Below, one piece after another: positions 22,193 through 32,585 of a DNA stretch of 64,000 nucleotides. Within the stretch, counting starts at the first letter, position 1, and each line of letters opens with the position of its first letter. The translations under genes and the position numbers were made by a program. The notes under the pieces were generated by a model, which was not told the origin of the DNA, searched no databases, and worked only from the letters and a program-made list of their open reading frames with translations. This DNA is from Corynebacterium ciconiae DSM 44920 (GTDB lineage: Bacteria; Actinomycetota; Actinomycetes; Mycobacteriales; Mycobacteriaceae): NCBI RefSeq assembly GCF_030440575.1, contig NZ_CP047189.1, positions 1,426,001 to 1,490,000 of the forward strand, written 5' to 3'.

Positions 22193-22714
22193 CTACTCAC
22201 TCTCGCGGCTTAGGCGCTGAGCGCGCGCATCGAGCCACGATTGCAAGATTTCCACTGCAGCTGCCTGATCAATCACATCCCGACTCTCCCGCGTCGATCG
22301 CCCCGAGGCGTGCAAAGCCTGGGTGGCCACGACGGTGGTGAGGCGCTCATCGGCGAAACGCACCGGGATCGTCTTCCCTGCGCGGCTGAGTCGCCGGTTA
22401 ATCCGGAACGCGATTTCCTTGGCATGCTTGACTGACTTGGAGCCATGTCCCTTGAGATCGCGGGGCAAACCCACCACGACCTCCACTACCTGACCGTCCT
22501 CGATGATCTCGATCAGACGATCAATATCTGCTAAGTCTCGCCCCCCGAAGCCGGTCTGGCGCCGCACGGTCTCCACCGGCATCGCCAGCGAGGCATCGCG
22601 ATCCGACATAGCGACACCAATGCGCGCCGTCCCAACATCTACGCCGAGCCGTCGGCCCGCCCCGGGGTCATCGACCCCAGGCTCATCGGGAGTTGGTTTA
22701 TTGGCCATCCGCAT
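22193..22714 (-). CDS. ruvX: Holliday junction resolvase-like YqgF/RuvX
   Basis: 173 residues, RNase H-like fold; in other bacteria linked to pre-16S rRNA processing. Acidic active-site residues are seen in [17 protein letters not shown] near residue 25, [16 protein letters not shown], and [17 protein letters not shown] near the end. Two ATGs (22714 and 22708) both fit; 22714 has GAAG eight bases before it. The long upstream open frame crosses a palindromic repeat and is not coding. mltG follows within 28 bp. Confidence 0.92.
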   Translation of the reverse strand: MRMANKPTPDEPGVDDPGAGRRLGVDVGTARIGVAMSDRDASLAMPVETVRRQTGFGGRDLADIDRLIEIIEDGQVVEVVVGLPRDLKGHGSKSVKHAKEIAFRINRRLSRAGKTIPVRFADERLTTVVATQALHASGRSTRESRDVIDQAAAVEILQSWLDARAQRLSRESE

Positions 22715-22817
22715 CTTTCTATCTTCACAACGGGCATTGAGCACATAGCTACACCTACAATGTAGCGATTCGTGACCGTTTAGTGATAAATATCCCCGCG
22801 TGTCTCGCCTAGCAGTA

Positions 22818-22927
22818 TGGCTTTTCGACGCCAACCTCCCCCATCCCACCCCCACTGTTTCAAGTTTCAGAGCTTGACTTATGGGCCTGTCGGGCCCGTG
22901 GTGACGGGAGGTGGCGTCGAAAAGCCA
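22818..22927. repeat. Dispersed motif copies 3 and 4 as an inverted pair
   Basis: Left arm 22818-22840 (TGGCTTTTCGACGCCAACCTC plus CC) and right arm 22906-22927 are reverse complements except for one extra A in the left arm. The cores are GCTTTTCGACGC at 22820-22831 and its complement at 22914-22925. The 65-bp middle has CCATCCCACCCCCACTG and a GGGCC/GGCCC inner repeat. Located between alaS and ruvX; the RNA could form a 22-bp stem. Confidence 0.8.
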
Positions 22928-22934
22928 CGCGCCT

Positions 22935-22975
22935 AGAAAAGCAGAATCACCCATCCCCTAAACCGGGATGGGTGA
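22935..22975 (-). terminator. Rho-independent-type terminator of alaS
   Basis: An 11-bp perfect stem, TCACCCATCCC (22947-22957) with GGGATGGGTGA (22965-22975) and a 7-nt loop, starts about 20 nt after the alaS stop. On the minus strand it is followed by TTCTGCTTTTC. Confidence 0.7.
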
Positions 22976-22994
22976 GAGGGACGATATAACCCCT

Positions 22995-25658
22995 TTAGGC
23001 TTCGAGCTCTGCGTGCACCGCTGCGAAACCGGCCTCGATTCCAGCGGCATCCGAGCCAGACCCCTGAGCCATATCCGGCTTGCCACCGCCACGGCCGCCA
23101 ATGTGGCTACCGAAGAGCTTCACCAGCTCGCCGGCTTTGACCCCGTTGGAGACAGCCTGGCCAGTCGCGGCGACGATGAAGGGCACCTTGCCGCCATTAT
23201 CGCTAGCTAGCACCACCACACCGGCGCGCTCACCGAGTCGATTCTTCAGATCGGAGGCCATCTCGCGCAGGTCGCCACCCGAGAGGCCGTCCGCCAGCTG
23301 GGCGGTGATCAGCTTGAAGGAGCCCGCCGGACGGGCCGAGGAGAGAATCTCACCAGTCTGAGCGGCCAACTGCTGCTTGTGCAGCTGGGCGATCTGCTTC
23401 TCGGCGGCCTTGAGCTTCTCAGTAAGCTGCGCGATGCGCTCGGGCAGCTCCTCGCTCGGGGCCTTCAGCGAGCTGGCCAGACCAGCGGCCAGCGCCCGCT
23501 CGCGGGAAAGATAGGAGAAGGAATCCAGCCCCGAGTAGGCCTCGATGCGGCGCACCCCGGAGCCCACCGAGGACTCACCGAGCACGGCCACTGGGCCGAT
23601 CTGAGAGGAGTGGCTCACGTGGGTGCCGCCACACAGCTCCATGGAGAAAGGACCACCGATCTCGACCACGCGCACATTGTGCCCATAGTTCTCGCCGAAC
23701 AGCGCCATCGCCCCCATGGCCTTGGCTTCGTCCAAGGTGGTCTCGATGGTGTTCACTTGATAGTCGGTATCCACTGCCTGGTTGGTGATGTGCTCGATCT
23801 GCTGCATCTGCTCCGGGCTCAGTGCCTGAGTGTAGTTGAAGTCGAAACGCAGGTAGCCGGGCTTGTTCATCGAGCCAGCCTGCACAGCCGTGGGCCCAAG
23901 CACCTCCCGCAGCGCGGCGTGAATGAGGTGAGTAGCGGAGTGGGCCTGGCGGGCGGCGTGACGCCACGCCGGATCCACCGCGGCGTGCACTTGGGTGCCC
24001 ACCCCCAGCTCCCCGCCGAGCACGCGGGCCTTGTGCACCCACAGTTTCTTGCCGATCTTTTGCACATCGCTGACCTCAAGATCAGCCGAGCCGGCCGTGA
24101 TTCGACCACGGTCACCCAGCTGGCCACCGGCCTCCGCGTACATAGGCGAGACATCGAGGATCACCTCGACCTCCTCGCCCGGGGTGGCGGCCTGAAGCAG
24201 CTGGCCATCACGGATCAACCCCAGCACGCGGGACTCGGCCTCGAGGTTGTCAAAGCCGACGAACTCAGTCGGGTGCTCATCCACGAACTCGCGATAGACG
24301 GACATGTCGGCGTGGCCGTGCTTCTTGGCCACGTTATCGGCCTTGGCGCGGGCACGCTGCTCGGCCATGAGCTGATCGAAGCCGGCACGATCCACCTCCA
24401 GCCCCGCCTCGGCGGCCATCTCGAGGGTGAGGTCGATCGGGAAGCCATAGGTGTCGTGTAGGGCAAAGACCTTATCGCCAGACAGGCTGGTGGCACCGTT
24501 AGCGCGTGCCTCAGCGGCGGCGTTATCGAATAGGTGGGTGCCGGATTCCAGCGTGCGCAGGAAGGCCTTTTCCTCGTTGGTGGCCACCTGCAGGATGCGG
24601 GCGCGGGCCTCGGCGATCTCCGGATAGGACAGCTCCATGGTGTCCATGATGGTGTTCATCAGCTGTTCCATGGTTTCGCCGGTAGCACCCAGCAGCTTGG
24701 CAGAACGGATGATACGTCGCAGCAGGCGGCGCAGAATGTAGCCGCGCCCCTCGTTGCCCGGGGTCACGCCATCGAGGATGAGCATCATGCCAGTGCGGGA
24801 GTGATCGGCGATCACGCGGAAGCGGATGTCGTTCTGGTCGTTCTCGCCGTAGCTGGCGCCGGTGAGATTCTCGGCCACCTCGATCACCGGGCGCAGCAGA
24901 TCGGTCTCGTAGACATTGTCCACGCCCTGCAGGATGCAGGCGACGCGCTCGATACCGAGGCCGGTGTCGATGTTCTTCTTCGGCAGCGGGCCGAGGATCT
25001 CGAAGGAATCCTTGCCGGTGCCCTCGCCACGCTCATTCTCCATGAACACGAGGTTCCAGATCTCCATGTAGCGGTTATCATCCGCCACCGGGCCGCCCTC
25101 TTGGCCGTACTCTGGGCCGCGGTCATAGTAGATCTCCGAGCACGGGCCGCAGGGTCCGGGAATGCCCATGGACCAGTAGTTATCCGCCATGCCCAGACGC
25201 TGGATGCGCTCGGCGGGCACGCCGATCTTCTTGTTCCAGATCTCGGCGGCCTCGTCATCGTCCAGATACACCGTCACCCACAGCCGCTCGGGGTCGAGGC
25301 CGTAGCCTCCCTCGGACACATCACCGGTCAGCAGCTCCCAAGCGTGGGTGATAGCGCCTTCCTTGAAGTACTGGCCAAAGGAGAAGTTGCCGGCCATCTG
25401 GAAGAAGGTGTTGTGGCGGGTGGTGATGCCCACCTCCTCGATATCGAGGGTGCGCACACACTTCTGGATAGAGGTGGCCGTGCCCTGAGCAAAGGGTGGG
25501 TTTTGCTGGCCCAAGAAATAGGGCTTAAAGGGCACCATGCCGGCGTTCACAAACAGCAGGGTGGGATCGTCAAGAATCAGCGAGGCGCTAGGCACGGCCT
25601 CATGGCCTGCCTTCACGAAGTGCTGCGTAAACCGCTCTCGGATCTCATGAGTCTGCAC
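22995..25658 (-). CDS. alaS: Alanine-tRNA ligase
   Basis: 887 residues, full length. Class II catalytic domain at the N-terminus ([36 protein letters not shown], then [17 protein letters not shown]). The editing domain has [11 protein letters not shown] and [13 protein letters not shown] zinc-binding motifs, and the C-Ala domain ends with [15 protein letters not shown]. The GTG start at 25658 has GCGAGGA before it. rarA is 57 bp upstream; in actinobacteria alaS, rarA and ruvX commonly cluster. Confidence 0.97.
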   Translation of the reverse strand: MQTHEIRERFTQHFVKAGHEAVPSASLILDDPTLLFVNAGMVPFKPYFLGQQNPPFAQGTATSIQKCVRTLDIEEVGITTRHNTFFQMAGNFSFGQYFKEGAITHAWELLTGDVSEGGYGLDPERLWVTVYLDDDEAAEIWNKKIGVPAERIQRLGMADNYWSMGIPGPCGPCSEIYYDRGPEYGQEGGPVADDNRYMEIWNLVFMENERGEGTGKDSFEILGPLPKKNIDTGLGIERVACILQGVDNVYETDLLRPVIEVAENLTGASYGENDQNDIRFRVIADHSRTGMMLILDGVTPGNEGRGYILRRLLRRIIRSAKLLGATGETMEQLMNTIMDTMELSYPEIAEARARILQVATNEEKAFLRTLESGTHLFDNAAAEARANGATSLSGDKVFALHDTYGFPIDLTLEMAAEAGLEVDRAGFDQLMAEQRARAKADNVAKKHGHADMSVYREFVDEHPTEFVGFDNLEAESRVLGLIRDGQLLQAATPGEEVEVILDVSPMYAEAGGQLGDRGRITAGSADLEVSDVQKIGKKLWVHKARVLGGELGVGTQVHAAVDPAWRHAARQAHSATHLIHAALREVLGPTAVQAGSMNKPGYLRFDFNYTQALSPEQMQQIEHITNQAVDTDYQVNTIETTLDEAKAMGAMALFGENYGHNVRVVEIGGPFSMELCGGTHVSHSSQIGPVAVLGESSVGSGVRRIEAYSGLDSFSYLSRERALAAGLASSLKAPSEELPERIAQLTEKLKAAEKQIAQLHKQQLAAQTGEILSSARPAGSFKLITAQLADGLSGGDLREMASDLKNRLGERAGVVVLASDNGGKVPFIVAATGQAVSNGVKAGELVKLFGSHIGGRGGGKPDMAQGSGSDAAGIEAGFAAVHAELEA

Positions 25659-25715
25659 GAAAAAATTCCTCGCTTCACCGTGGTAATAGTGTCAATCTCT
25701 GGGTTACTTTACTCG

Positions 25716-27089
25716 TTAGCCGCGCACGATCCTGCGCAGGCGACCGATAAAATCATACAGGCGCTTTTCCGCACCGTGAGTGCTCGGCTCATAGTAGACG
25801 GCATCGTCCAAAGCCTCGGGGATATAGCGCTGGGCCACTACCCCGCGGGGGTCGTCGTGCGGATAGCTATAGCCCACCGCATTGCCCAGCTTCTTCGCCC
25901 CCTCATAGTGACCATCACGCAGGTGCTGCGGCACGGGGTAGTTCTTTCCTTCGCGCACATCCTGAAGCGCCTTATCGATCGCCACATACACCGCATTGGA
26001 TTTGGGCGCGGTAGCCAGATGCACCACGGCTTGGGCTAGGACGATGCGCCCCTCCGGCAGCCCAATCAGCTGCACCGCCTGGGCGGCGGCAGTGGCAGTT
26101 GTCAGCGCGGTGGGATCGGCCATGCCGATATCCTCACTCGCGGCGATCACCAGCCGACGGGCAATGAAACGCGGGTCTTCGCCCGCATCGATCATCCTGG
26201 CCAAATAGTGCAGGGCCGCATCCACATCCGAGCCGCGAATCGATTTGATGAAGGCACTGGTGACGTCGTAGTGCTGGTCCCCATCGCGGTCATAGCGCAC
26301 GATCGCGCGATTCACGTTGTCTTTAATGGTCTCAACGGTGAGCGTGCCGCCATCCTCTACCGCTTCGGCGCAGGCCTCAAGATAGGTGAGGCTGCGTCGG
26401 CCATCGCCGCCGGCAAGCAGCACCAGTTGCTCGAGTGCGTCATCCGCAGCGCTGATCCGCCCGCCGATGCCGCGTTCATCACTCAAGGCCCGGGTGATGA
26501 GCTCTTTAATGGAGTCATCCTCGAGCGGGTTGAGCTGCAGCAGCAGCGAACGAGACAACAGGGGCGAGACCACAGAAAAACTCGGATTCTCGGTGGTGGC
26601 GGCCACCAACAGCACTGTGCGGTTTTCCACCGCGGCCAGCAGCGCGTCTTGCTGTGTTTTAGAGAAGCGGTGCACCTCATCGATAAAGAGCACGGTCTGC
26701 TGACCGTGGATGAGGCGACGGCGGGCCTCATCGATGACCGCTCGCACCTCCTTGACCCCGCTACTCAATGCAGACAAGGCCACAAAATGCCGGCCGGTGG
26801 CGGCACTCACCAGAGAGGCAATGGTGGTTTTCCCTGTGCCGGGTGGGCCATAAAGAATCACCGAGGCATCGCCGGAGCCCTCGACGAGCCGGCGCAGGGG
26901 CTTACCGGGGCCTAGCAGGTGGTCTTGGCCGACCACCTCGTCCAAAGTGCGCGGACGCATCCGCGCCGCCAATGGGGCCGCGGCACCGGGGTGGAAATAA
27001 TCCTGCGCCGAACTACCGGCACTGAGGTTCGCACCGCCTCCCACTCCGCTCGCGGGCGCTCCGGTGTCAAAGAGGCCATCTTGGGGCAT
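25716..27089 (-). CDS. rarA: Replication-associated recombination protein RarA (MgsA)
   Basis: 457 residues. AAA+ ATPase of the clamp-loader-like MgsA/RarA/WRNIP1 family acting at stalled forks. [20 protein letters not shown] precedes Walker [10 protein letters not shown] near residue 80 and Walker [19 protein letters not shown] near 135. [19 protein letters not shown] contains sensor and Arg-finger residues. The C-terminal tetramerisation domain includes [23 protein letters not shown] start 18 bp after the phosphotransferase gene. Confidence 0.94.
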   Translation of the reverse strand: MPQDGLFDTGAPASGVGGGANLSAGSSAQDYFHPGAAAPLAARMRPRTLDEVVGQDHLLGPGKPLRRLVEGSGDASVILYGPPGTGKTTIASLVSAATGRHFVALSALSSGVKEVRAVIDEARRRLIHGQQTVLFIDEVHRFSKTQQDALLAAVENRTVLLVAATTENPSFSVVSPLLSRSLLLQLNPLEDDSIKELITRALSDERGIGGRISAADDALEQLVLLAGGDGRRSLTYLEACAEAVEDGGTLTVETIKDNVNRAIVRYDRDGDQHYDVTSAFIKSIRGSDVDAALHYLARMIDAGEDPRFIARRLVIAASEDIGMADPTALTTATAAAQAVQLIGLPEGRIVLAQAVVHLATAPKSNAVYVAIDKALQDVREGKNYPVPQHLRDGHYEGAKKLGNAVGYSYPHDDPRGVVAQRYIPEALDDAVYYEPSTHGAEKRLYDFIGRLRRIVRG

Positions 27090-27107
27090 CGTTTTAAGTA
27101 CCTACTC

Positions 27108-28388
27108 CTAGTGGGTGCTATGGCGCAGCGACTCGGCAAAGTCGGCGCCTACGAATCGATCGATGACATGTTCAGCGAAGCTCACCACGGCTGGGAAGCG
27201 TGGATCATCGGAGCGCTGAGCGAAGCGAATGAGCGCATCGAAGGTTTCGTAGATGTCGATCTTGGCAAGCCGTTCCAGCTCTGCGGTGTCATCGAAGGAA
27301 TCGAGCATCTGCTGGGCAGACCAGCCCAAGTTGGTGTTGTGCGCCGAATCGTCCATATCGAGCCCCTCGGGGTTGATCTGGTCGAGCACATTGAGCGGGC
27401 CGAAGTTGAGATGCCAAATCGAGAGCACCGCCCAGCCCACGAGGGCAGTAACGATGCGCGCGCGCAGCCGCTCGGGGTTGTTCACGTTCGGCCACATGGT
27501 GCTTACCTCTTGGCGCCAGGCCTCCACAAAGAGATCAGCTTCGTGGTCGCTGAGTCGGTGGGAGAACACGAACTGTGGGAACCCGGCCACCACGCAGGCG
27601 ACGTCGAAGGTGGCATCACGGAAACCCGCCCACTCGTAATCCAAAAACTCGGGACGCTCGGAGTAGACGATATTGTCCGGGGAGAGATCGAAGGGGGTAA
27701 AGGCCCGGTGTTGGCCAGAGACCAGCCGACGCTGAGCCTCGGTAGCGAAGCGTCGTACCGCTGGATCGATGTGCACACCGTGGCTTTCTAAAAACTCCAT
27801 GCCGGAGGTGATCCCGGTCTCCAGCGCCTCGTCGCGGTAGCCGGCATGGCTGGCATTGGCCCCATGCTTGGACACCATGCGGCGAAACAGGATGTCGAAG
27901 TCTTGCTCGTGATCCGCCGAAGCCGAGTGCAAAAGACCCAGCGCCCGGCCGAGCCGCCGTAACAGGGCACAGCGCTGATCCGCATCGGCTCGGTCCATCA
28001 GATCGGCAAAGGTGTCTACATCGCCACAGTCAGAGATCACCAGCAGCCGCTCGTCCATGTCATAGGCTAGGAGCACGGGCCCTGGCCGCACGTCATTGGG
28101 CAGCGAGGTGGTGAACTGATAGGCCACCACCTCCCGCAGAAAGCGGGTGGGATCAAGAGGATCATCTGAGGACGGCGAGTGCTTGACCACCACCGTGCGC
28201 TCTTGCAGATAGGGCGAGGGGGTGAGCTTCAACCGCAGCACAGTGGAGCTTCCCGAACCTTCCAGAATCTCTGCGCCGATCAGCTTGAGAGAACCGCCAT
28301 ACCGCTTGCACAAGAGCTTCTCTGCGCGAGCAACCACGTGCTCGTGGATCTCTTCAACGGCCGCGGTGGGTGTGATAGTCGCCGACAT
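27108..28388 (-). CDS. Aminoglycoside-phosphotransferase-like kinase
   Basis: 426 residues. Protein-kinase-like fold: an N-terminal lobe with VVVKHSPSSDD holding the probable ATP-binding Lys, the catalytic loop FTPFDLSPDNIVYSE (Asp of D-L-SPDN) near residue 237, and the metal-binding Asp in EFLDYEWAGFRD. Family: phosphotransferase enzyme (APH); substrate unknown. Because it lacks export signals and sits next to rarA, I do not infer drug resistance. The ATG start has GAGGAGAGG 10 nt before it. rarA follows in the same direction after 18 bp. Confidence 0.72.
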   Translation of the reverse strand: MSATITPTAAVEEIHEHVVARAEKLLCKRYGGSLKLIGAEILEGSGSSTVLRLKLTPSPYLQERTVVVKHSPSSDDPLDPTRFLREVVAYQFTTSLPNDVRPGPVLLAYDMDERLLVISDCGDVDTFADLMDRADADQRCALLRRLGRALGLLHSASADHEQDFDILFRRMVSKHGANASHAGYRDEALETGITSGMEFLESHGVHIDPAVRRFATEAQRRLVSGQHRAFTPFDLSPDNIVYSERPEFLDYEWAGFRDATFDVACVVAGFPQFVFSHRLSDHEADLFVEAWRQEVSTMWPNVNNPERLRARIVTALVGWAVLSIWHLNFGPLNVLDQINPEGLDMDDSAHNTNLGWSAQQMLDSFDDTAELERLAKIDIYETFDALIRFAQRSDDPRFPAVVSFAEHVIDRFVGADFAESLRHSTH

Positions 28389-28873
28389 GGGCGTGGCCTC
28401 TCCTCGGTGGGATTGTTAAGTTTAAAAACTATGGTGTTGATCGACGGGCCCGGTTGTCTCTGGGCCCGCATAGGCGGTACAGACCGCGCGCCTGCGCCGC
28501 TAAAGATATCGGCACTGTGGCCGAAGCTAACTTGCTGTCCATATGGCACAGCACACAGGCTTGGGCTATGTGTGTCATGTGCACCATTGTGCCTGAGCAG
28601 CCGGCTCACCGATAGTGCTGGGGCGATTATCACAGCCCTTACACAGGGCCGTGACGCACGCACCTATCGCTTCTACCGAGGCTGCCGCTAGCTCGCGGCG
28701 CCGCAGATCCTATCCGCCTCTGATTCCTCGGCCGCGTACCGGCTGATGTGAACCGCGCGCATGCAAAAGCGAGGGCGCTGAGCCTGCCGCACACTGTGCA
28801 CGAGACTGCCACCCTCGCTGAGCGCTAGCTGAACCCACACCAATGGTGGCGGGCCCGCCAGTGACGGTGCGGG
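28389..28873. other. Non-coding gap between aspS and the phosphotransferase gene
   Basis: 485 bp with no convincing gene: the open frames here lack ribosome-binding sites and family features. It contains a small hairpin CGGGCCC/GGGCCCG at 28445-28468, the promoter side of the phosphotransferase gene with TAAACT as a possible -10, and a terminator-like hairpin for aspS at 28764-28819. Confidence 0.5.
28764..28819 (-). terminator. Possible aspS terminator
   Basis: On the minus strand AGCGAGGG (28819-28812) pairs with CCCTCGCT (28775-28768) and is followed by TTTTGC. The loop is 36 nt and holds an inner GCAC/GTGC stem. It begins 55 nt after the aspS stop. Confidence 0.5.
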
Positions 28874-30664
28874 TTAGGACTGGGTGTCCTTCTTCGGCTT
28901 GGCATCGATACCCGATTCTTTGCGCTGCTGCGCGGTGATCGGTGCCGGCGCCGCAGTGAGCGGATCCACGCCGCCACCGGACTTCGGGAAGGCGATCACG
29001 TCACGGATGGACTCCACGCCAGCCAGCAGGGAGACAATGCGGTCCCAGCCGAAGGCGATGCCGCCGTGCGGCGGAGCGCCGAATGCGAAGGCGTCGAGCA
29101 GGAAGCCGAACTTCTCTTGGGCCTCCTCCTCGCTGATGCCCATCACCTTAAACACGCGCTCCTGCACGTCGCGGCGGTGGATACGGATGGAGCCTCCGCC
29201 GATCTCGTTGCCGTTGCAGACGATGTCATAGGCGTAAGCGGTGGCCTCGCCTGGGTTCTCGTCGAAACTATCGAGCCACTCGGGCTTCGGCGAGGTGAAG
29301 GCGTGGTGCACGGCAGTCCACTTGGAGTGGCCCAAGGCTACATCGCCAGAGGCGGTGGCATCCGCGGAGGGCTCGAAGAGCGGGGCATCGACGACCCAGG
29401 TGAAGGCCCAGTCGCCGTCCTTGATCAGCCCCAGCTTCTCAGCGATCGCCCCGCGGGCCGCACCGAGCAGCGCACGGGAGGACTTCGCATCGCCTGCAGC
29501 AAAGAAGATGCAGTCGCCCGGCTTGGCGCCCACGTGCTCGGCGATACCGGCACGCTCGGCGTCGGTGATGTTCTTAGCCACGGGGCCGGCGAGCTCGCCG
29601 TCCTCGCCCACCAGAATGTAGGCAAGGCCCTTGGCGCCGCGCTGCTTGGCCCATTCCTGCCAAGCATCGAGCTGGCGGCGCGGCTGCGAGGCGCCGCCGT
29701 CCATCACCACGGCACCCACATAGTCGTTCTGGAACACGCGGAAGGTGGTGTCCTTAAAGAACTCGGTGCACTCCACCAGCGGAATATCGAAGCGGAGATC
29801 CGGCTTATCGGAGCCGTACTTCTCCATCGCTTCCTTGTAGGTCATGCGCGGAATCGGGGTGGAGATCTCGTAACCGATCTCCTTCCACAGCGCCACGAGA
29901 ATGTCCTCCGCTAGGGCGATGACATCCTCCTGGTCCACGAAGCTCATCTCCACGTCCAGCTGGGTGAACTCCGGCTGGCGGTCAGCGCGGAAATCCTCAT
30001 CACGGTAGCAGCGGGCGATCTGGTAATAACGCTCCATGCCGGCAACCATGAGCAGCTGCTTAAACAGCTGCGGCGACTGCGGCAGGGCGTACCACGAGCC
30101 CGGCTTGAGGCGCGCCGGCACGAGGAAATCGCGGGCGCCCTCTGGGGTGGACTTGGTGAGGGTGGGAGTCTCGATCTCGATGAAGTCATGGCTATCGAGC
30201 ACCTTGCGAGCGGCGCGGTTGACATTCGAGCGCAGCTTCATCGCGGCGGCCTGGCTGGAACGACGCAGATCCAAATAGCGGTACTTCAGACGGGCTTCCT
30301 CGCCCACCTCGCCGGAAGAGGAGGCATCCTCAATCTGGAAAGGCAGGGCGGCAGCCTCGTTGAGGATCTCCAACTCAGAGACGTTAACTTCCACATCGCC
30401 AGAGGCAAGGTTCGGGTTCTCGCTGCCCTCCGGGCGCGGCTCGACCACACCGGTGACCTTGATGCAGAACTCGCTGCGCAGCTTGTGCGCCTGCTCAGCC
30501 ACCTCGGACTCACGGAAGACCACCTGCGCCACGCCGGAGCGGTCGCGCAGATCAATAAAGATCACACCACCGTGATCACGGCGACGCGCGACCCACCCGG
30601 TCAGCGTCACGGTGCTGCCCGCGGTCTCTTTCCTCAAATCCCCTGCACAATGTGTACGCAACAC
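28874..30664 (-). CDS. aspS: Aspartate-tRNA ligase
   Basis: 596 residues, bacterial type. OB-fold anticodon-binding domain first ([21 protein letters not shown]), then class II motifs: motif 2 [18 protein letters not shown], a GAD insertion domain, and motif 3 [15 protein letters not shown] near residue 550. The GTG start at 30664 has AAAGGGA upstream; a TTG one codon later is possible. Whether it also charges tRNA-Asn cannot be told from the sequence. Divergent from the metallopeptidase gene across a 185-bp region with an inverted repeat. Confidence 0.96.
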   Translation of the reverse strand: MLRTHCAGDLRKETAGSTVTLTGWVARRRDHGGVIFIDLRDRSGVAQVVFRESEVAEQAHKLRSEFCIKVTGVVEPRPEGSENPNLASGDVEVNVSELEILNEAAALPFQIEDASSSGEVGEEARLKYRYLDLRRSSQAAAMKLRSNVNRAARKVLDSHDFIEIETPTLTKSTPEGARDFLVPARLKPGSWYALPQSPQLFKQLLMVAGMERYYQIARCYRDEDFRADRQPEFTQLDVEMSFVDQEDVIALAEDILVALWKEIGYEISTPIPRMTYKEAMEKYGSDKPDLRFDIPLVECTEFFKDTTFRVFQNDYVGAVVMDGGASQPRRQLDAWQEWAKQRGAKGLAYILVGEDGELAGPVAKNITDAERAGIAEHVGAKPGDCIFFAAGDAKSSRALLGAARGAIAEKLGLIKDGDWAFTWVVDAPLFEPSADATASGDVALGHSKWTAVHHAFTSPKPEWLDSFDENPGEATAYAYDIVCNGNEIGGGSIRIHRRDVQERVFKVMGISEEEAQEKFGFLLDAFAFGAPPHGGIAFGWDRIVSLLAGVESIRDVIAFPKSGGGVDPLTAAPAPITAQQRKESGIDAKPKKDTQS

Positions 30665-30754
30665 TGAAGGCTGTCCCTTTCCTTTACATAAATATGTAGA
30701 TCCGTGACGAGTGTACCCGTTGGTAGGGACATTCTCGACACCACCCCTACCCCA

Positions 30755-30825
30755 CGCTTGTCGACGCCAACCACCTCACCACCTTCCCGAAGCGCCAGTA
30801 TGCAGCGAAGTGGCGTCGATAAGCG
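30755..30825. repeat. Dispersed motif copies 5 and 6 as an inverted pair
   Basis: CGCTTGTCGACGCCA (30755-30769) and TGGCGTCGATAAGCG (30811-30825) are inverted copies with one mismatch, 41 bp apart. A separate inverted repeat GGTAGGG/CCCTACC lies at 30722-30751. This fills the divergent region between aspS and the metallopeptidase gene. Confidence 0.75.
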
Positions 30826-30849
30826 CTGAGAGTGTGAGAATATATACGC

Positions 30850-31725
30850 ATGACTTTTCGTAAAGACGTCACCAGCGAGGGAAGCCGCGCCCGCACCGGC
30901 GGCGGCGGTAAAGCGGTAGCGCTCGGTGGCGGCGGTATCGGCACCTTGCTACTCGTGGGCCTGTATCTGTTCATGGGCGGAGATATCGGCAGCCTGGGCC
31001 AGCTCGCCGGCCCAGAACAACAGCAACACAGCGATGGCGGTGGATTGGATCACTGCCGCACCGGCGAGGATGCCAATAAGCACGACGATTGCCGCGTGAT
31101 GTTTACTGCCCTGTCGGTCGATGATGTGTGGCGCGAGCAGCTACCTGCCCAGGCAGGCATCGACTACACCGAACCCACACCCGTCCTCTTCGAAGGCGCC
31201 ACCCAGTCCGGCTGCGGTGTGGCCCAATCCGCCACTGGGCCGTTCTACTGCCCGCGGGATAACTCCGCTTACTTCGACACCTCTTTCTTTAGCCAGCTCG
31301 ACCAGCTCGGCGGAGACTCCGGACCTCTGGCGCAGATGTATGTGGTCGCGCACGAATACGGCCACCACATCCAGAACCTAGAAGGCACCCTCGGGTTGAG
31401 CGACTACAACAACCCTGGGGCGGAGTCGAATGCGGTGAAGATCGAGCTGCAGGCCGACTGCTACGCAGGCTTGTGGGCGCACTATGCCGATAAGGGCCCC
31501 GATGCCTATCTCGAGCCCATCACCGAAGAACAGGTGCAGCAGGCCCTCGACACGGCCCGCGCTATTGGCGATGACAACATCCAGGAACACTCCGGCCGCG
31601 AAGTCCAGCCCGACAGCTGGACCCACGGTTCCTCGGCTCAGCGCCAGCAGGCGTTCATGGATGGCTACAAGAGTGGCTCGATGGCCACCTGCGACACCCT
31701 CGATCGCGGCGGCTACACCAGCTAA
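30850..31725 (+). CDS. Neutral zinc metallopeptidase (YpfJ family)
   Basis: 291 residues. A short basic Gly-rich N-terminus, one transmembrane helix near residues 26-42 (GGIGTLLLVGLYLFMG), then an extracellular domain with the zinc motif HEYGHH near residue 172 and a downstream KIELQADCYAGLWAHY that supplies the third ligand. Four or more cysteines suggest disulfides outside the cell. Family: putative zinc metalloprotease of the YpfJ type, substrate unknown. The ATG has little ribosome-binding sequence. GAATAT six bases before it with an upstream TG may be a -10 of a leaderless mRNA. Confidence 0.85.
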   Translation: MTFRKDVTSEGSRARTGGGGKAVALGGGGIGTLLLVGLYLFMGGDIGSLGQLAGPEQQQHSDGGGLDHCRTGEDANKHDDCRVMFTALSVDDVWREQLPAQAGIDYTEPTPVLFEGATQSGCGVAQSATGPFYCPRDNSAYFDTSFFSQLDQLGGDSGPLAQMYVVAHEYGHHIQNLEGTLGLSDYNNPGAESNAVKIELQADCYAGLWAHYADKGPDAYLEPITEEQVQQALDTARAIGDDNIQEHSGREVQPDSWTHGSSAQRQQAFMDGYKSGSMATCDTLDRGGYTS

Positions 31726-31782
31726 CACCACCGCCGCCGCACCTTTTGCCCGAGCTGCCATCTGCCCGAAGGATGACCCGCC

Positions 31783-32550
31783 ATGAGTGAGCACCCCCAT
31801 CAGCGCGACAGCGAGCCCGTACACCGCGCCCACCAGTTCATCGCCGCGTTCAATGACATCGAGGCACATTTCCGCTCAGTGTTGCAGCCCAAAGGCCACG
31901 AGGCCTTCGGCTCGATGGCGCGGCGCATGGCCAACCAGGGCGCGATCACCTCGGGGCAGCTGATGGAGCTTGAGGCCTTTGTGGATCTACGTAACGCCAT
32001 CAGCCACGGCCCCTATCGCGACGGCGAACCTATCGCCGAGCCACGGGCCGACATCGTGGCCGCGATCGAAAAGCTCAAAGGTGTGCTCCTCAGCCCGCCT
32101 CGTGTAGTGCAGGTGATCCAGCAAAGCACTATCTATAGCTTCACCCCGCACAGCCTGCTGTCGGAGGTGTTTGACACCATCAACACCAAGGGCATTTCCC
32201 AATACCCCATCTATCGCGATGGCGCCTATGAGGCGCTGCTGACCACCACCATGGTGGCGCAGTGGCTAGCCGATTGGTCTGCCCGTCGCCTCAACGACGA
32301 AACCGTGCCCGCGCTGGGGGATGTGACCGTAGGCGAGGTCATCGAGTTCGCCCACAGCCGCGAGCTGCGCGATTACGCTGTGTTCGCCGCCGCCGATGTG
32401 GACGCCGCCACCGCCGTGAGCATGCTGCGCCACCCCAAACTGCCGCGAGTGCTGATCGTGACCGAACACGGCAAAAAGTCCGAAAAGCCCATTCGGATCA
32501 TTGGCGCCGCCGATGTGATTACCCTGCTCGACGCGCTCGAAGAGTTCTAG
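31783..32550 (+). CDS. CBS-domain protein with helical N-terminus
   Basis: 255 residues. The N-terminal about 100 residues are helical (FIAAFNDIEAHFRSVLQ, MELEAFVDLRNAISHGPY), resembling HEPN/DUF-type segments of uncharacterised CBS proteins. Two CBS motifs follow (SEVFDTINTKGISQYPIYRDG; AVSMLRHPKLPRVLIVTEHG and IRIIGAADVITLLDAL), which in general bind adenosyl ligands. Cytosolic; the partner is unknown. ATG with GAAGGA ten bases upstream. The next gene starts 35 bp later. Confidence 0.75.
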   Translation: MSEHPHQRDSEPVHRAHQFIAAFNDIEAHFRSVLQPKGHEAFGSMARRMANQGAITSGQLMELEAFVDLRNAISHGPYRDGEPIAEPRADIVAAIEKLKGVLLSPPRVVQVIQQSTIYSFTPHSLLSEVFDTINTKGISQYPIYRDGAYEALLTTTMVAQWLADWSARRLNDETVPALGDVTVGEVIEFAHSRELRDYAVFAAADVDAATAVSMLRHPKLPRVLIVTEHGKKSEKPIRIIGAADVITLLDALEEF

Positions 32551-32585
32551 CCGCCAGGCTCTGAGCTGGGCTACCCTAAGAAACC

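Noticed and set aside
22715..22954. N-terminal extension of ruvX
   Set aside because: It reads through the palindromic motif pair and lacks family similarity.
28280..28663. 127-codon minus-strand frame upstream of the phosphotransferase
   Set aside because: It overlaps the phosphotransferase in another frame, has no ribosome-binding site and no recognisable protein features.
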